Positions 47,227 to 57,633 of a stretch of 64,000 nucleotides of DNA are shown here, in pieces. The notes beneath the pieces are model-generated. The model had not been told where the DNA came from, did no database searches, and saw only the letters and a list, made by a program, of their open reading frames with translations. The translations under genes were made by a program, and so were the position numbers. The number at the start of each line of letters is the position of its first letter. Positions within the stretch are counted from its first letter, which is position 1. Source of the DNA: Isochrysis galbana (taxonomy: Eukaryota; Haptophyta; Isochrysidales; Isochrysidaceae); contig CM030940.1 in NCBI GenBank assembly GCA_018136815.1, forward strand, positions 1,483,813 through 1,547,812, written 5' to 3'.

Positions 47227-50200
47227 ATGTCCGACGGCGCGGTCGAGGGGGGCGGCGCGCCGGCGCTGCCTGCGCTTCAGGCAGGGAAGCAGAGGGCCGA
47301 GGCGATGCTTCGTTCGGGGGATCTCTCGGACGAACAGCGCCAGCACGCTGTTGCCGAGCTACAGCACCACAAGGCAGCGATCCGAGCGCTGCAGAATCTT
47401 CCACAGAGCGCCAATCCGTTTGGGGCAGCGTACTCTGGCCCTGGCGCTGCTCAGCCGCCGGCCGCCAGCGCGATGGGGACGCAGCCGTGGCATCTGAACG
47501 AGCAACACCATCGGCTGATGCAGCCACAGCAGCCTCACGCGCCCACCGCGCAGAGTCAGCAGCACTTGCAGAATTTTCATCTGCACCATCCACATGGCGC
47601 AATGCAGATGCCAATGCCGATGGGGATGCCTCCGCCCGGGATGGCGCCGACGATGATGGCGGCAGCACCTGTACTCCACCCCGGTATGATACCTCCGATT
47701 GGAATGCTGCAGTCGCCGGCGCCTTACCCAGGGACCATCCCGTCGGGATACGCGCAGCACCCAGGCATGCCCCTGCCGCAACATCCTGACATGCAGCTTC
47801 CGCACGGCGCAGCGCCCCATGGCATGCAGTTTTCCGCCGTGCCCCCGCCTTCAGTCGCGCAGATGAGCCCTGCAATCCCGACATTGTCGTCGATGGCCCT
47901 CGGAGGAGTGCAAGGAGGCGCGCCCTCGGCTCAACAGCCTCCTGCCAATTGCGCTGCGTTAACAACTATACCACCAATGACATCGCGCCCGCCACCTGGT
48001 ATGCCTGTGCCGTCTGCTGTCCACGACGTGGCGGATAATGAACCTACCGCGGCGACGCCAGGCCCAGCCACCTCATCGGGCGAGCTGACCCCGGCGGTGC
48101 GCATTGCGGTAGACAAAGTTGCGCCGTTCGTTGCCCAACTGGGAGAGATGTTCCTCAAGCAGATGCAGCAGTCGCATGCTACCGATCCGACGTATGGCTT
48201 CCTGTTCCCAGGAGACTCTCCGGCACGCCATTACTACCTGGCTAAGCTGAGGGAGTGCGGAGGGATCGGATCTGGCTACACACCTGGCCCTACAACCTCC
48301 ACCAAGACGACGCAGCCCGATGTTCCGTCGTCCGTGGTCTCCAAGAAAATTGCCACAGAGTCGGCCGACCATGGCTGGCAAGAGCTGACTGAGCCAGCCA
48401 CTGGGCGCAAATACTACGCCAACAGGAAGACTGGCGTGACGACGTGGGTGAAGCCTGGGGCAATGGCGCTCGAGGGGAGCGTGACCGCATCTGGGGCCGT
48501 GCGCCAGGGACGCGAGCTGGCTGGATGGCGTGAGTGTGAGACAACGAGGGATGGGGCGACTCGATGTTACTACTACAATGCCACCTCGGGCGTCACGCAA
48601 TGGCAGAAACCAGACGAATTCGCGGTGGAGGAGCGGAAGGCCGCATCAGGCGAGGAAGCTCCGGCTCCAGAGGCGTCGGCCCAAGCCACGCCCGGCGGGG
48701 AGGACGCATCTCATGGGGAGGACGCAGGTACGGCGCCAGCACCGGACACAGCAGTTGTGCCTAACGATGATCGCCCCGCACTCTTGCCCGACGACGGTGT
48801 GAAGGACATCGAGGCGGAAGCCTTAAGGGCCAGCGTCCACGAGGTCGACGGCGACGCCGGCGGCGACGGTGCTGGTACCGGCGGAATGTCAAAGCGCGCG
48901 CGTCGAGAGGCGCGACGACGGGAACGCGAAGCCGAGGCGGAGCTCCGGAAGCGGGGACGGCTGGTGCCAATGCAACAACAGCCGGCGACGCCTCAAGGAG
49001 TCCTGAGACCCACCATGGATGCGGATGCATCAAGCACCGCAACGGTCAACCCCGAACAGGCATCCGAGGCACTACCAGGCGCCACGTCCCTTGATGCGGA
49101 GTCCGCCTTCCGCCAAATGCTGCGCGAGGTCTCTCAACAGCAGCCGCTCCTCCTCGAGATGGACTGGGACGTCGCCCTACGTCATTTCATGGAGGACAGC
49201 CGCTATAGCGCCATCAAGACACCCGCACAGCGCAAATCCATTTTCCTGGACTTCCAGGCGACGGAGGCGGACGCAGTGAGGGAAGCGGCGCGCGCACGGC
49301 GCGCCGAGGCAAGGCGAGCCTTCACGGCGATGCTCTGCGAGTGCAAAGATCTAGATCACCGTGATTCTCTTGCCCGCGCCAAGAGCTTGCTCGAGAAAGA
49401 TCCGCGATGGGGAGCGCTGCCCGCCCTGGACCGCGCCAACACATTCGAAGAGGCGCGTGCTGACATCCGGCGAGCCGAAGAGGATCGCGCTCGAGAAAGG
49501 GAAGTGCGATTGGCCGAGGCAGAGCTCGTCTTACGTGAGAAACTGTGTGGGATGGGCTTGAGACCGAGCGCGACTTGGGGTCAGGTTGCGGCCATGGATG
49601 CCGTAGCCATGGACTCGCGCATCGCTCTTCTAGGCGAGGAGAGGAAACGGCAGGTGTGGACCACTTTTCATACGGAACTCGTGCGCACAGAACGCGAAAA
49701 TGCCAAGGCAGGCTATGATGAATTGTTGGAGGAAGAAGCGGCAGCAGGGAGACTCAGGCCTTCATCCGAGTGGAGGGACCTCGGGGAACATTTGCTGGCG
49801 CAACCCCGGGCACGACGTCTCGCGGAGCTTCAGCCAGATGCTCCAATGGCTGCTTTCACTCGCTTTGTTGCTGCTCTTGCCGACCGTCGCAGGGCGGAAA
49901 TCGCGTACGGTGTAAGGCTCGCCATGCGCGCCGGCGAGCTTGGCAGCATGGCCGAACGCGAAGAGGTGTTCGCTGCTATGGAGAGTGTCGAAGCCGTGGA
50001 GCAAGAGCGGTCGCGGCGCCTGGCGGCGGCATCGCAGTCGAAGGAGGGCGACTCGGCAGAGCTACGTGCCAAACGGCTTGAGCTGCGCGAGGCTGAGGCT
50101 GCGCTCGAGGCGGTGAGCACGGAGGTGGAGGAGGCTGACCCAACGGGCGATATGCGGCGCGAAATCCGTGAGCGTGCCCACAAGTCGGGCGGCGCTGAAC

Positions 50201-50943
50201 AGCTTTTGGCGGCGACGGGCGAAATTGGGCGAAGGGCGCCCTTGCGTCTAGCGAGTTTGTGTGAAGAGACTCGGGAGGCAATCTTCAGCCAGGTGCGAAA
50301 GAGGCTCGAGGCGGCTGAGGCCGAGGCGGCTCGGCGTCACGCTAGGGCCCGTCGACGCTTTCGTGATTTGTGCGAGAGTCTACGGGACATCGCGGGATCG
50401 GGCACCTCCTTCAGCGAGTGGGGCAAGGTGCGCTCCCTACTCGATGAGCCACACGGATCTGTCGCACTTGGCGAGGATAAGCGCCGCCAGCTCTGGGAGG
50501 ACTTTTGTGCCGAGGTGCAAGGGGGCGAAGGTGGCTCAGAACGCAATCGTGGGCGAAACGCTGAGGCTGGTGAGAGTAAGGGCGATCGTGATGCGGAGCT
50601 CCCTGGCTCCAAGAAGAAGAAGAGAGCTCGTGAGAAGGACAAGGATAAGAACCGCGAACGCAAGCGCTCGCGCAGCCGCGAACGTAAGCGATCTAGTCGA
50701 GAACATAAACGGACCCGAAGCCGCGAACGCAATCGTGGACGCGAGGAACGGAATGGAAGCCAGGATCGATTTCGCACTCGGCAGGATAACAGGGAGACAC
50801 GAGCCCGAAAAGACGATAAGAAGGCCGACCCGCGGGATGGCCGGAAGGGCGACCGGCATGAAGATAGGCGAGGAGCAGGAAAGCGTCACGGAATGCGCTC
50901 GCCTTCAAGCGGCAGCTACTCTTCGTACGACTCCTCGGACTAG
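47227..50943 (+). CDS. PRPF40: PRP40-type pre-mRNA processing factor (WW and FF domains)
   Basis: A 1238-residue frame without introns. A Pro/Met/Gln-rich N-terminal third is followed by two WW domains at about 379-408 (HGWQELTEPATGRKYYANRK, TTWVKP) and 430-461 (GWRECETTRDGATRCYYYN, TQWQKP). From about 620 to 1100 come FF-type helical repeats (SAFRQMLREVSQQQPLLLEM, FTAMLCECKDLDHRDSLARA and later units), with the conserved Phe residues partly diverged. The tail from about 1118 is Lys/Arg/Ser-rich with RS and RE repeats and ends SYSSYDSSD. PRP40 proteins bridge the U1 snRNP and branch-point proteins through WW and FF domains. Both WW domains keep their two Trp. An added RS-like tail is typical of metazoan and plant forms. 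Confidence 0.9.
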   Translation: MSDGAVEGGGAPALPALQAGKQRAEAMLRSGDLSDEQRQHAVAELQHHKAAIRALQNLPQSANPFGAAYSGPGAAQPPAASAMGTQPWHLNEQHHRLMQPQQPHAPTAQSQQHLQNFHLHHPHGAMQMPMPMGMPPPGMAPTMMAAAPVLHPGMIPPIGMLQSPAPYPGTIPSGYAQHPGMPLPQHPDMQLPHGAAPHGMQFSAVPPPSVAQMSPAIPTLSSMALGGVQGGAPSAQQPPANCAALTTIPPMTSRPPPGMPVPSAVHDVADNEPTAATPGPATSSGELTPAVRIAVDKVAPFVAQLGEMFLKQMQQSHATDPTYGFLFPGDSPARHYYLAKLRECGGIGSGYTPGPTTSTKTTQPDVPSSVVSKKIATESADHGWQELTEPATGRKYYANRKTGVTTWVKPGAMALEGSVTASGAVRQGRELAGWRECETTRDGATRCYYYNATSGVTQWQKPDEFAVEERKAASGEEAPAPEASAQATPGGEDASHGEDAGTAPAPDTAVVPNDDRPALLPDDGVKDIEAEALRASVHEVDGDAGGDGAGTGGMSKRARREARRREREAEAELRKRGRLVPMQQQPATPQGVLRPTMDADASSTATVNPEQASEALPGATSLDAESAFRQMLREVSQQQPLLLEMDWDVALRHFMEDSRYSAIKTPAQRKSIFLDFQATEADAVREAARARRAEARRAFTAMLCECKDLDHRDSLARAKSLLEKDPRWGALPALDRANTFEEARADIRRAEEDRAREREVRLAEAELVLREKLCGMGLRPSATWGQVAAMDAVAMDSRIALLGEERKRQVWTTFHTELVRTERENAKAGYDELLEEEAAAGRLRPSSEWRDLGEHLLAQPRARRLAELQPDAPMAAFTRFVAALADRRRAEIAYGVRLAMRAGELGSMAEREEVFAAMESVEAVEQERSRRLAAASQSKEGDSAELRAKRLELREAEAALEAVSTEVEEADPTGDMRREIRERAHKSGGAEQLLAATGEIGRRAPLRLASLCEETREAIFSQVRKRLEAAEAEAARRHARARRRFRDLCESLRDIAGSGTSFSEWGKVRSLLDEPHGSVALGEDKRRQLWEDFCAEVQGGEGGSERNRGRNAEAGESKGDRDAELPGSKKKKRAREKDKDKNRERKRSRSRERKRSSREHKRTRSRERNRGREERNGSQDRFRTRQDNRETRARKDDKKADPRDGRKGDRHEDRRGAGKRHGMRSPSSGSYSSYDSSD

Positions 50944-50959
50944 TGGCGATGTACAAAGG

Positions 50960-51430
50960 TGACGGACCATCTAGTGGCAGCATGGCCCAACATCGAGGGC
51001 AACGACTGCGGCTGGGGTACGCTATTGTCAGTTGCTTACTGGACGCCGATCCCAAATCATCTCTCTGCAGCGCTGCGACCTGGAGGCGCTCGCTAGCCGC
51101 TAGAGTTTGCAGGCGCTCACCAATCTCTTGTTGGATACCCTTTACCCCTCGCCTTCACGAACATATAGCACGGTCATTTGTTGCAACAGCTTCTCTTCCC
51201 TTAACAACGGCCGTAGAGGCAGCGATTCCACGGTGCGTAGTTTGCCGCATGCGGAAGTAGCACTGTTGTAGCCCTTTTGTGAAGGATAATCACTCCTACT
51301 CTCCCTGCTCCAGCCAAGCCTCCCCCCCCGAGCGAGGAACGGGACGGGCGTTGGCGCGCCGGCTCTTGTGTTCCGCGCACTTGGCATGGGCGAAAAATGG
51401 CGACATACTTACACTTCAAGTTCGTGGGTT
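50960..51430. other. intergenic, no gene recognised
   Basis: Probable 3' untranslated region of the PRP40 gene, then unassigned sequence. No features can be supported. Confidence 0.4.
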
Positions 51431-51435
51431 TCGAC

Positions 51436-51597
51436 TTGAACCTACTTTTATAAGTGGGGGTCAATGGGGGCCTCGCGCCCCCCCTCACTCCATCGCGGAC
51501 CCCCCAACCTACTTTATAAGTGGGGGTCAATGGGGGCCTCGCGCCCCCCTCTCTCCATCGCGGACACCCCCCGGGGTGGGCCCGTACAATCACCCTT
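51436..51597 (+). repeat. two tandem retroelement 5' modules
   Basis: Two consecutive copies of CCTACTT-TTAT-AAGTGGG plus GGTCAATGGGGG start at 51439 and 51506. The first is cut after about 65 bases (GCGGACCCCCC) and the second runs to the GGGCCCGTACAATCA shared with 5297. Tandem 5' ends suggest a second insertion just behind the first. Confidence 0.65.
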
Positions 51598-51674
51598 GAA
51601 AAAAACTTCTTAATAGTCTCGCCGCGCGCGCGACCCTGTTCGGTATCTACGCAGCCACGCCCGCTTCCTTTCCC
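51598..51674 (-). repeat. LINE 3' tail (minus strand)
   Basis: On the minus strand the segment ends GCGCGCGCGGCGAGACTATT then AAGAAG and T7, nearly identical to the tail of the 38.5-42.2 kb LINE. It is cut on its right by the hAT terminus at 51675. Confidence 0.7.
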
Positions 51675-52277
51675 TAGGGCCTGACAAGAGTTGCTCGCTC
51701 AGACCCCCAAAGTTGCTCGCAAAAGTTGCTCGAAATAGGCCCCAAAAGGGGCAAAGTTGCTCGCAGAGTTGCTCGAAGTTGCTCGGAGTTGCTCGTTCAT
51801 TGTTCATTGCGCCGCGATCGCCGAGCCGCGTGCTGCCGCCGCCGCGTCATCGCGTCATCATCGACGATTTAAGCCGTTATTTGATGTAGAGAGAATGCAA
51901 ATAAAAATAACAAAAGGAGAGACTCATAGATAGCTCTAGTTTGGTTGGCTGTTTGGCTTCATAGCACTTAGCACACATCACGATCATTGTACCGCAACAT
52001 GAGTCCGGCTTGAATTTGATCGGCGAGAGCGGAGGTCTGCAAAGAACCAAACATACACTTCACAAGAGAGAATAATACACAATACACGCTCACATCCGGC
52101 CGAATTGGGAGTCAATGAAAAGGCAATGCGGGCGGCAAGTAGTGCCCATGTCGGGATCTTTGTGCAATTACATGCCCACCAATGCAACACCTTTGTTGTA
52201 AAGTCATGTACATCGACCGGATCGACGGTGAAATCCTTCGCAGCAGCGGCATATCGTGGCAACTCACGCTCTAACAT
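51675..52277 (-). pseudogene. hAT transposase relic with terminal repeat
   Basis: The terminus TAGGGCCTGACAAGAGTTG at 51675 is followed by five or more GTTGCTCG repeats. From 52277 the minus strand encodes the hAT dimerisation region: FTTKVLHWWACNCTKIPTWA, ARIAFSLTPNSAGCERV. After a small insertion it continues in another frame with MFGSLQTSALADQIQ and GLMLRYNDRDVC. Compared with the intact transposase at 24.3-27.1 kb the match is clear but diverged, and a different inverted repeat shows it is another hAT family. The N-terminal two thirds are gone. Confidence 0.75.
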
Positions 52278-52279
52278 GA

Positions 52280-53660
52280 ACGCAACGTTCTGGATGTGGG
52301 CAAATGGTTTGAGAATGCTGAGCTAGTGGTCAGACCAAAAGCGTTCAATTATCAATTATCTCCATCCCTGCTAGCACCTTCCGTTGTCACCTGGAGGTTA
52401 CATGACTCAACTGACCACCTTTCACACGTATACGTATGTCGAAACACACACACGTGGTCCACTGACTCGATGTGGGGCAGGCAGGGTCGATATCTGATTG
52501 GAACTCACGATGTCCCCTTATCGCTCCTCTTTTGACGGAACGCGACTTGGTCTTGTCGCATCCAGAGTATTTTATATACTCTATGCGGATGCGGTGTCTC
52601 CACCATGCGTTGTGTGAGAAAAATTGAGTGAGTTTTGTTTTCACCAGTGAGTTGTCTCGAAATCTCGAAGCTCCGCCGCATTGCACGCCGCATTTGTTCG
52701 TTTGTCCTTATTTGTTTCATTGGTTTGTTTGTGCGATGTGCGATGTTGCTTAGTTTTCGGAGTATTCTTGTTGGTGAGTGAGTGATGTGGGGTGGTGTCT
52801 TGTGGACCGTCGTCGTGATGTAGCGCGCTCCCTCCCCCTCTCTCAAGACTTCTCTTCACTCTATGCCCCTAGCATGCCCCATTGAGACTTGCCACGATCA
52901 AGCACCCGCTTGATTCGATAGGTCTGCGCCTCGTGCTTGCGCACGAGGTCAGTGCCATGGCTTTGTAGGGGCCCAGCCCGGAGGCTTTCCCTATGGGAGA
53001 CTGCGCGTTGCGGCTCTGGATGTGCATGGGCTCTGTTGTGTTGGTCTTGTTGTGCTGGCATGTTGTGTGTTGTTGTGGTGTGTGCTGTCTGCTGTCTGTG
53101 TGGCTCTGGGGCTTCGGCTCGGGTCCTGGCTCGCGTGTACCTGGGCTGGCATGGCCCGGGCTGGAGGGTGCTGCGGCTGCGTGGCGTCGGCCATCATTTG
53201 GTCGGCCGGCGCGGTGAGGTGGGCGGAGAGAGAGGAGGGGAGCGTGGCGGCTCTAGTTCACACCGACGTCGAGGAGATCATCGCGATGACTGAATTCAAG
53301 GACGAAAAAGAAGAGCCGCGTGTAGTCATTGAAAAGGCTAGAAAGCTCATTGGGAAGGGGCATGGCCCAATCCAGTATAGCTTCTCTAAGAAAGCAGGCG
53401 ATAAAATGGAATTTGTGGTGGTCGCCTGTTTGCGAATCGAGGCGTGCAGGGCATCAAAGGCGCCATTAGAGGGCTTCTACTAGGTAGGAAAACGTACCGA
53501 TTTCGACATGAGCAATTGTCACCCTAGAATCATCGTTTGGATTTGTCAGAAGGAGGGGATTGATTGTCCCCACATGTCCCATTTCGTAGAGAATCGGCAG
53601 GCTGTATATGCGCGCTCCATGACCCTATCGTTTTAACGATAGTTGACAAAAGGACATAGA
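52280..53660. other. no gene established; one possible exon
   Basis: Most of this stretch lacks protein-like frames. At about 53255-53483 the plus strand encodes a charged segment (VHTDVEEIIAMTEFKDEKEE and GPIQYSFSKKAGDKMEFVVV) more protein-like than its surroundings, behind a Cys/Trp-rich low-complexity stretch. It could be an exon of an unrecognised gene, but no start or splice structure could be fixed. Confidence 0.25.
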
Positions 53661-53667
53661 AGCACGC

Positions 53668-53745
53668 AGATAACTTCTAAAACAAAAAGGTCGATCGCGG
53701 ATGCGACAGAGGCATCTCCCCCCATGACCCCGACTCTAACAGTAG
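53668..53745 (-). mobile_element. minimal retroelement: 5' hairpin fused to 3' tail
   Basis: On the minus strand: CCTACT-GTTA-GAGTCGG hairpin, then GGTCATGGGGGG, about 10 bases of spacer, then the tail TCGCATCCGCGATCGACC plus T-rich AGAAGTTAT also found at 7225-7300. The whole is only about 78 bp. Confidence 0.45.
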
Positions 53746-54130
53746 GCTGGCCGGGTTAGAATTCGAGGGCGCCGTGCATGTGCATGTGCATGGCACCACG
53801 CAGCGTAAAGGCGCGGCCTCGGCTTCGGGCCTGGGGCGTTCGGGGGGTCCGAGTCCGAGTCGAGCCTGATGGTTGGCTCCATGGTCTATTATCTAGTACA
53901 AGTAGGTCGTAGCACTATTGTTATAATTTCTAATTTCAGGTGCTGACAAAGAGCTTTACCTCGTGACAGCACTGCGTTGGCCACGATAGCAGTCTATGCG
54001 CGCGCATAGCGCGCGCAGTAGATAAGCTGCTTTAATGATGTCTCACATGTGACTTACCCTCACGAACGAACGCAATCATCCTTGTCATGGACAGCACGGG
54101 CATCAGCCGGGCTAGGGCGGCCTAAATGCA

Positions 54131-54968
54131 TTAGCGGCCGAATCCTTTCGAAACAGAGCCCTTCTTCTTGCTCTGCTTCTTCGCCAGGCGGCGCATTGCG
54201 CGATTCTTCGGGCCCTGGACTGCTGCCTGCTCGGCAGCCATGTCATTGCGGATCGACTCTGGCGACTCACCACGCGCAAATTTAACGGCAGCTCCACGCA
54301 TAACATTGAACTCAAGTGCAAATCTGGCGACCTCCTGCGGCTCACAGCTCACAGCCTCTGAGATGCGCTTGAGCCGATCCCCAACCGCACCGCCTCTCTT
54401 GATGGCCTGGGCCTCGTTGATGATGAGGTCTGGATCGATTTGCTCCTCGTCCGTCATCTCCTCGACAAAGAGCGAATAGCGTTTGAGGCGCTTCTCACCC
54501 TCTTGGATCTGGGCAGCGTCCGGTACCCTCCCACCCATTCCAGGTACTTTTGACACCATGGACTGTAGTGATCCAACCCGCTGCATCATCTGCACCTGCT
54601 TGAGGAAGTCCTGGAAGGACATGCGACCGTTCTTGAAGCGATCCTCCATCGCAGACTGCTCTTCCTCAGAGAGACCCTAGGCACAGGAACGGCGGTTTGT
54701 GATTGCAGGGGCTCGGCCGGTGGACAGATCAAAGGCGTGAATCTCTCAGTTTGCGCACTCACCAAGTCAGTCGGCGAGCCACCCGTCATACTCTTCATGA
54801 AGTTGGAGACGCCCCGACCGACCTGTGGGAGGATATGGAAGAGAAGTCAGACGTGTGGGAGAGGCCTGCGTGATCCTACATGTCCAAACGAAGAGGCGAG
54901 ACGATCTGAGTAAATGACCAGGCAAGGTTGCGTCATCCAAGTGTCTCGGCCACGGTACAGAGAGAGCG

Positions 54969-55041
<73 letters not shown>

Positions 55042-55195
55042 AAGGACGAGGGAGGGAGAGTGTGTGGATGGTGTGTGGTTGAAGGACGCTTACGTCAGGC
55101 AGCTGCATCGCCGGCGCGCCCGCCCTTGCCGCCGGCCGGCCGAGCGGCGGCGTGATGAGGAGAGAGAGAGACAAGGCGAGAGGGACGAGCAGCAT
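54131..55195 (-). CDS. SRP54 M-domain-only protein with plastid-type presequence
   Basis: Three exons: 55195-55094, 54822-54763 and 54676-54131 (34+20+181 = 235 residues), all phase 0 with GT-AG introns (GAC|GTAAGC...CCACAG|GTC; TTG|GTGAGT...CCTAG|GGT). The presequence MLLVPLALSLSLLITPPLGR is a signal peptide followed by a short Ala/Arg/Pro region, as in bipartite plastid targeting across secondary plastid membranes. The rest is an SRP54/Ffh M domain: RMSFQDFLKQVQMMQ, SMVSKVPGM, IDPDLIINEAQAIKRG, RLKRISEAVSCEPQEVARFA, ending in a Lys-rich tail. The SRP-RNA motif (RxxRIAxGSG in bacteria) is altered to RLKRISEAVS. The N and G GTPase domains are absent, and the 271-bp intron cannot hide them. 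An alternative is that the first exon belongs elsewhere. Confidence 0.75.
54967..55036. repeat. (GA)n microsatellite inside an intron
   Basis: About 34 GA units within intron 1 of the SRP54 M-domain gene; it reads (CT)n on the coding strand and so forms a long pyrimidine tract upstream of the acceptor at 54823. Confidence 0.9.
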
Positions 55196-55199
55196 CGCG

Positions 55200-55770
55200 C
55201 CACGAGTTTTCTTGTAGCGCCGCGAGACCCAGCCGAGGTGAACCGAGCGGAAGGATGCGACGATGATAGAGTTAGAAAAATCTTAACAAACTAACCGCTG
55301 CTAGCACGGCGTGAGGAGCAGAGTGCTTGTGCTACTTGCTACTCCTAACTACCCTCCCTATCCCACCACATCCCCTTTATCCTTCCACATCCCCTTTCCC
55401 CTCCCCCAGTTGCCTTCTCGGCTTCTCGGGGAATCCCGGGGGAGGAGAGGCCGCGCGCGTTGCTTCGACCAGGGGCAGAGGGGCAGGGGTGCAGGGGTGT
55501 CCGTCCGGGGTGTGGGAAAGGGAAAGGGAAAGGGAAAGCTGCCGGTCAGATTTTTCGTCGCTTTCTGTTTTTGTGCACTTCTTCTCTCTTAGGCCGTCGC
55601 GTTCCGCCTGCGCGCGCCATGGCCCCCCTCTAGGGGGACCTGCAGGTCCCCCGGTCCCCCCAGCTGGCCGGCTGGCGGCTGGGCAGCTCATGGGACATGG
55701 GAGCAGTGGACAGTGGAGGTTGGGGCTTTGCCCCTGGCCCCCCCTCCTGGCCGTCCTGTGGGTCTGTGGC
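55200..55770. other. intergenic, no gene recognised
   Basis: Probable promoter side of the SRP54 M-domain gene, then GC-rich sequence (CCATGGCCCCCCTC near 55618) resembling internal parts of the short retroelements. Confidence 0.4.
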
Positions 55771-55786
55771 TCATAGAAGGTGGGGG

Positions 55787-56541
55787 CAACTAAGTTTATA
55801 CTTGGTTCGCCCATGGGGGGGCACGAGCCCCCCTCTCTCTCCACTCCTCCCCTGCCGTGGGGGAGGAACCACCCATCCTCCTGGCATGCCTGATGGCTTG
55901 CCAGGAGGCCACTGCCCTGCTGACCCACTCTCCCACTGACAGGCACGCCTGGATCGCTCGTTCTGGCCCCTCGTGGCCAGCCCATCGCTCCAACCCCCCC
56001 TCCCCCCCTGTTCGACAGGCAGACAGGTGCAGACTGGGGGCCCCAGAGGCTCAGGAACGCCAGCGAGGGAGAGGCAGGGGAGGCCAGGGCCCAGCCCCAG
56101 CCTCCTCTGCCCCCTGAGCTGGCCTCCAGGAGCCTCCAGGGGTCGCCAGCAAGCAGCTGCAGGCCTGGCGCAGGCACGCCATCGCGCGTGCCGCAGGAGA
56201 GAGGAGAGGGAGCGCGGAGAAGGGGGTGGGCGGAGCGAGAGCTCCGCCCACCGAAAAATATGTAAGTCCCGCACCTGTTTACAGGAGAAGTCGGGACTTA
56301 GGACGCCGCCAGCCCGGTAGGCATAGGAGGAGAAGGGGAGAACGGATCACCGGGGGGGGGCGCGGGCCACCGACCATATCTAAGCCCTTTTCCCCTATCC
56401 CCCTAGTAGTGCACGGGGGGAGTCGCCTGATGGCGGGGGGGAAAGGGCCGGCGGATTGGGGGTGTAGAAAGTTTTGCTGCGTGAGTAGAAAGTAGAGGGT
56501 CCACGGCCGCGTGTGCGGTGAGACTATTAAGAAGTTAAAAA
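55787..56541 (+). mobile_element. short non-autonomous retroelement (copy C), complete
   Basis: A 755-bp insertion bounded by the exact 16-bp duplication TCATAGAAGGTGGGGG (55771-55786 and 56542-56557). It starts with AACTAAGT-TTAT-ACTTGGTT, where a T-G wobble keeps the stem, then CGCCCATGGGGGGG. It ends with GTGAGACTATTAAGAAGTT plus a short A tract, the tail type of the LINE. It has both ends of a LINE-like element but no ORF, so it is a non-autonomous derivative or SINE-like passenger. Confidence 0.88.
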
Positions 56542-56689
56542 TCATAGAAGGTGGGGGAGTCAGTAAGGTTTGGTGTGGGTCTGGGCGTCTGGGCGAGGGA
56601 GTGCGAGTTGCGTTGCGCGGTCTGGGAGGGTTTGGATGGGTGTGTTGAGTGCTCAGCACATGCCAAAAGGCATGGCTTGAGGATGACTG

Positions 56690-56772
56690 ACAGGCCCCCC
56701 CGGAGGGGCGTTAGTGCCTGAGGGGAGGGGCGCGAGGCACCCCCCCCCATGACCCCTACTCTAAGAGTAGCT
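56690..56772 (-). repeat. retroelement 5' module (family C hairpin)
   Basis: On the minus strand: CTACTC-TTA-GAGTAG hairpin, then GGGTCATGGGGGGGG, a GTGCCTCGCG loop and CCCCTCC. It may belong to a minus-strand copy extending left toward 56560. Confidence 0.5.
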
Positions 56773-56989
56773 TGTTGGCCTCCGTACAAACACGGTAAAC
56801 CCGTGTTTACCATTCAGTCATTGGAAGGGGGCGGAGGCTTATCCACCCACGCGGGCGCGCCCACGACGCGGCCTCCTCCACCAAGAATAGCCCAATAGTG
56901 TTCTTGCAGTAAAGGTACAAACTAACTAGATACCGGCTGGGGGGAAGCGTGTCGTCCCGCGCTGCTCGCGTCCAGCCACACCGAGCAAA

Positions 56990-57380
56990 GCTACCCGCCG
57001 TGGGGGGGGGGGGGGGAGGGAGGGAAAGAGAGGGGGGGGGAGGGAGGGAGGGAGGGAGAGAGAAGCGATGGGGAGGAGAGAGAGAAGAGAGGGGCAGGTT
57101 TATAGGAGAGAGAGGGGAAGGAGGGGGGGGGGGGGGAAGGGAGGGTTTGGGGCGGGAGGAAGAGAGAGAGAGAGGGGGTAGGGTGGCAGGGAGGTGCGGT
57201 GCCTTCCCCCCCACATCCCTGGCTTCTCTCTGCCCTCCGCTTCCTTCCTGCTGGCGCCCGCGCCGGCTGAGCGAGAGCAAGGTTGGCGAGCAGAGGAGGA
57301 GGGGTTTGGACCTCCCTCCCTCCCGCCCGCCCTCCCTCCCTCCCTTCCTCTCTCTCTCTCTGGGGGAGAGGGCGGGGGTG
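56990..57380. repeat. G-rich and GA low-complexity DNA
   Basis: G homopolymers at about 57003-57015 and 57124-57135 with GGGAGA units, upstream of the myosin gene. Conceptual frames here are not genes. Confidence 0.85.
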
Positions 57381-57633
57381 GAGGTGGGGGGTGGGTGTGG
57401 GGATCACGGGACAAGTGGGGGAAGACAGGGATTGCCGCACTCACACAGGCGAAAGGGGGATGCAAGCGATCTGTCCAGACTGCTGAGCGCCGCCGGACGA
57501 GGAGGCCAGGAGCTTTGGACTCTGCCAAAGGGCGGGGCAAGGGCTGACGCTGGAATCTCCACACACCCACACTCCTCCGCAGTTCAGAGGTTTCCCCGAA
57601 TTAGAGCGCGTCTGCGCGCCACTCGCCAGCCTG

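Noticed and set aside
53022-53483. 153-codon ORF with a Cys/Trp/Leu-rich start resembling a signal peptide
   Set aside because: The first half is translated GTGCTGTG-type low-complexity DNA; only the second half looks protein-like, and no gene model could be fixed.
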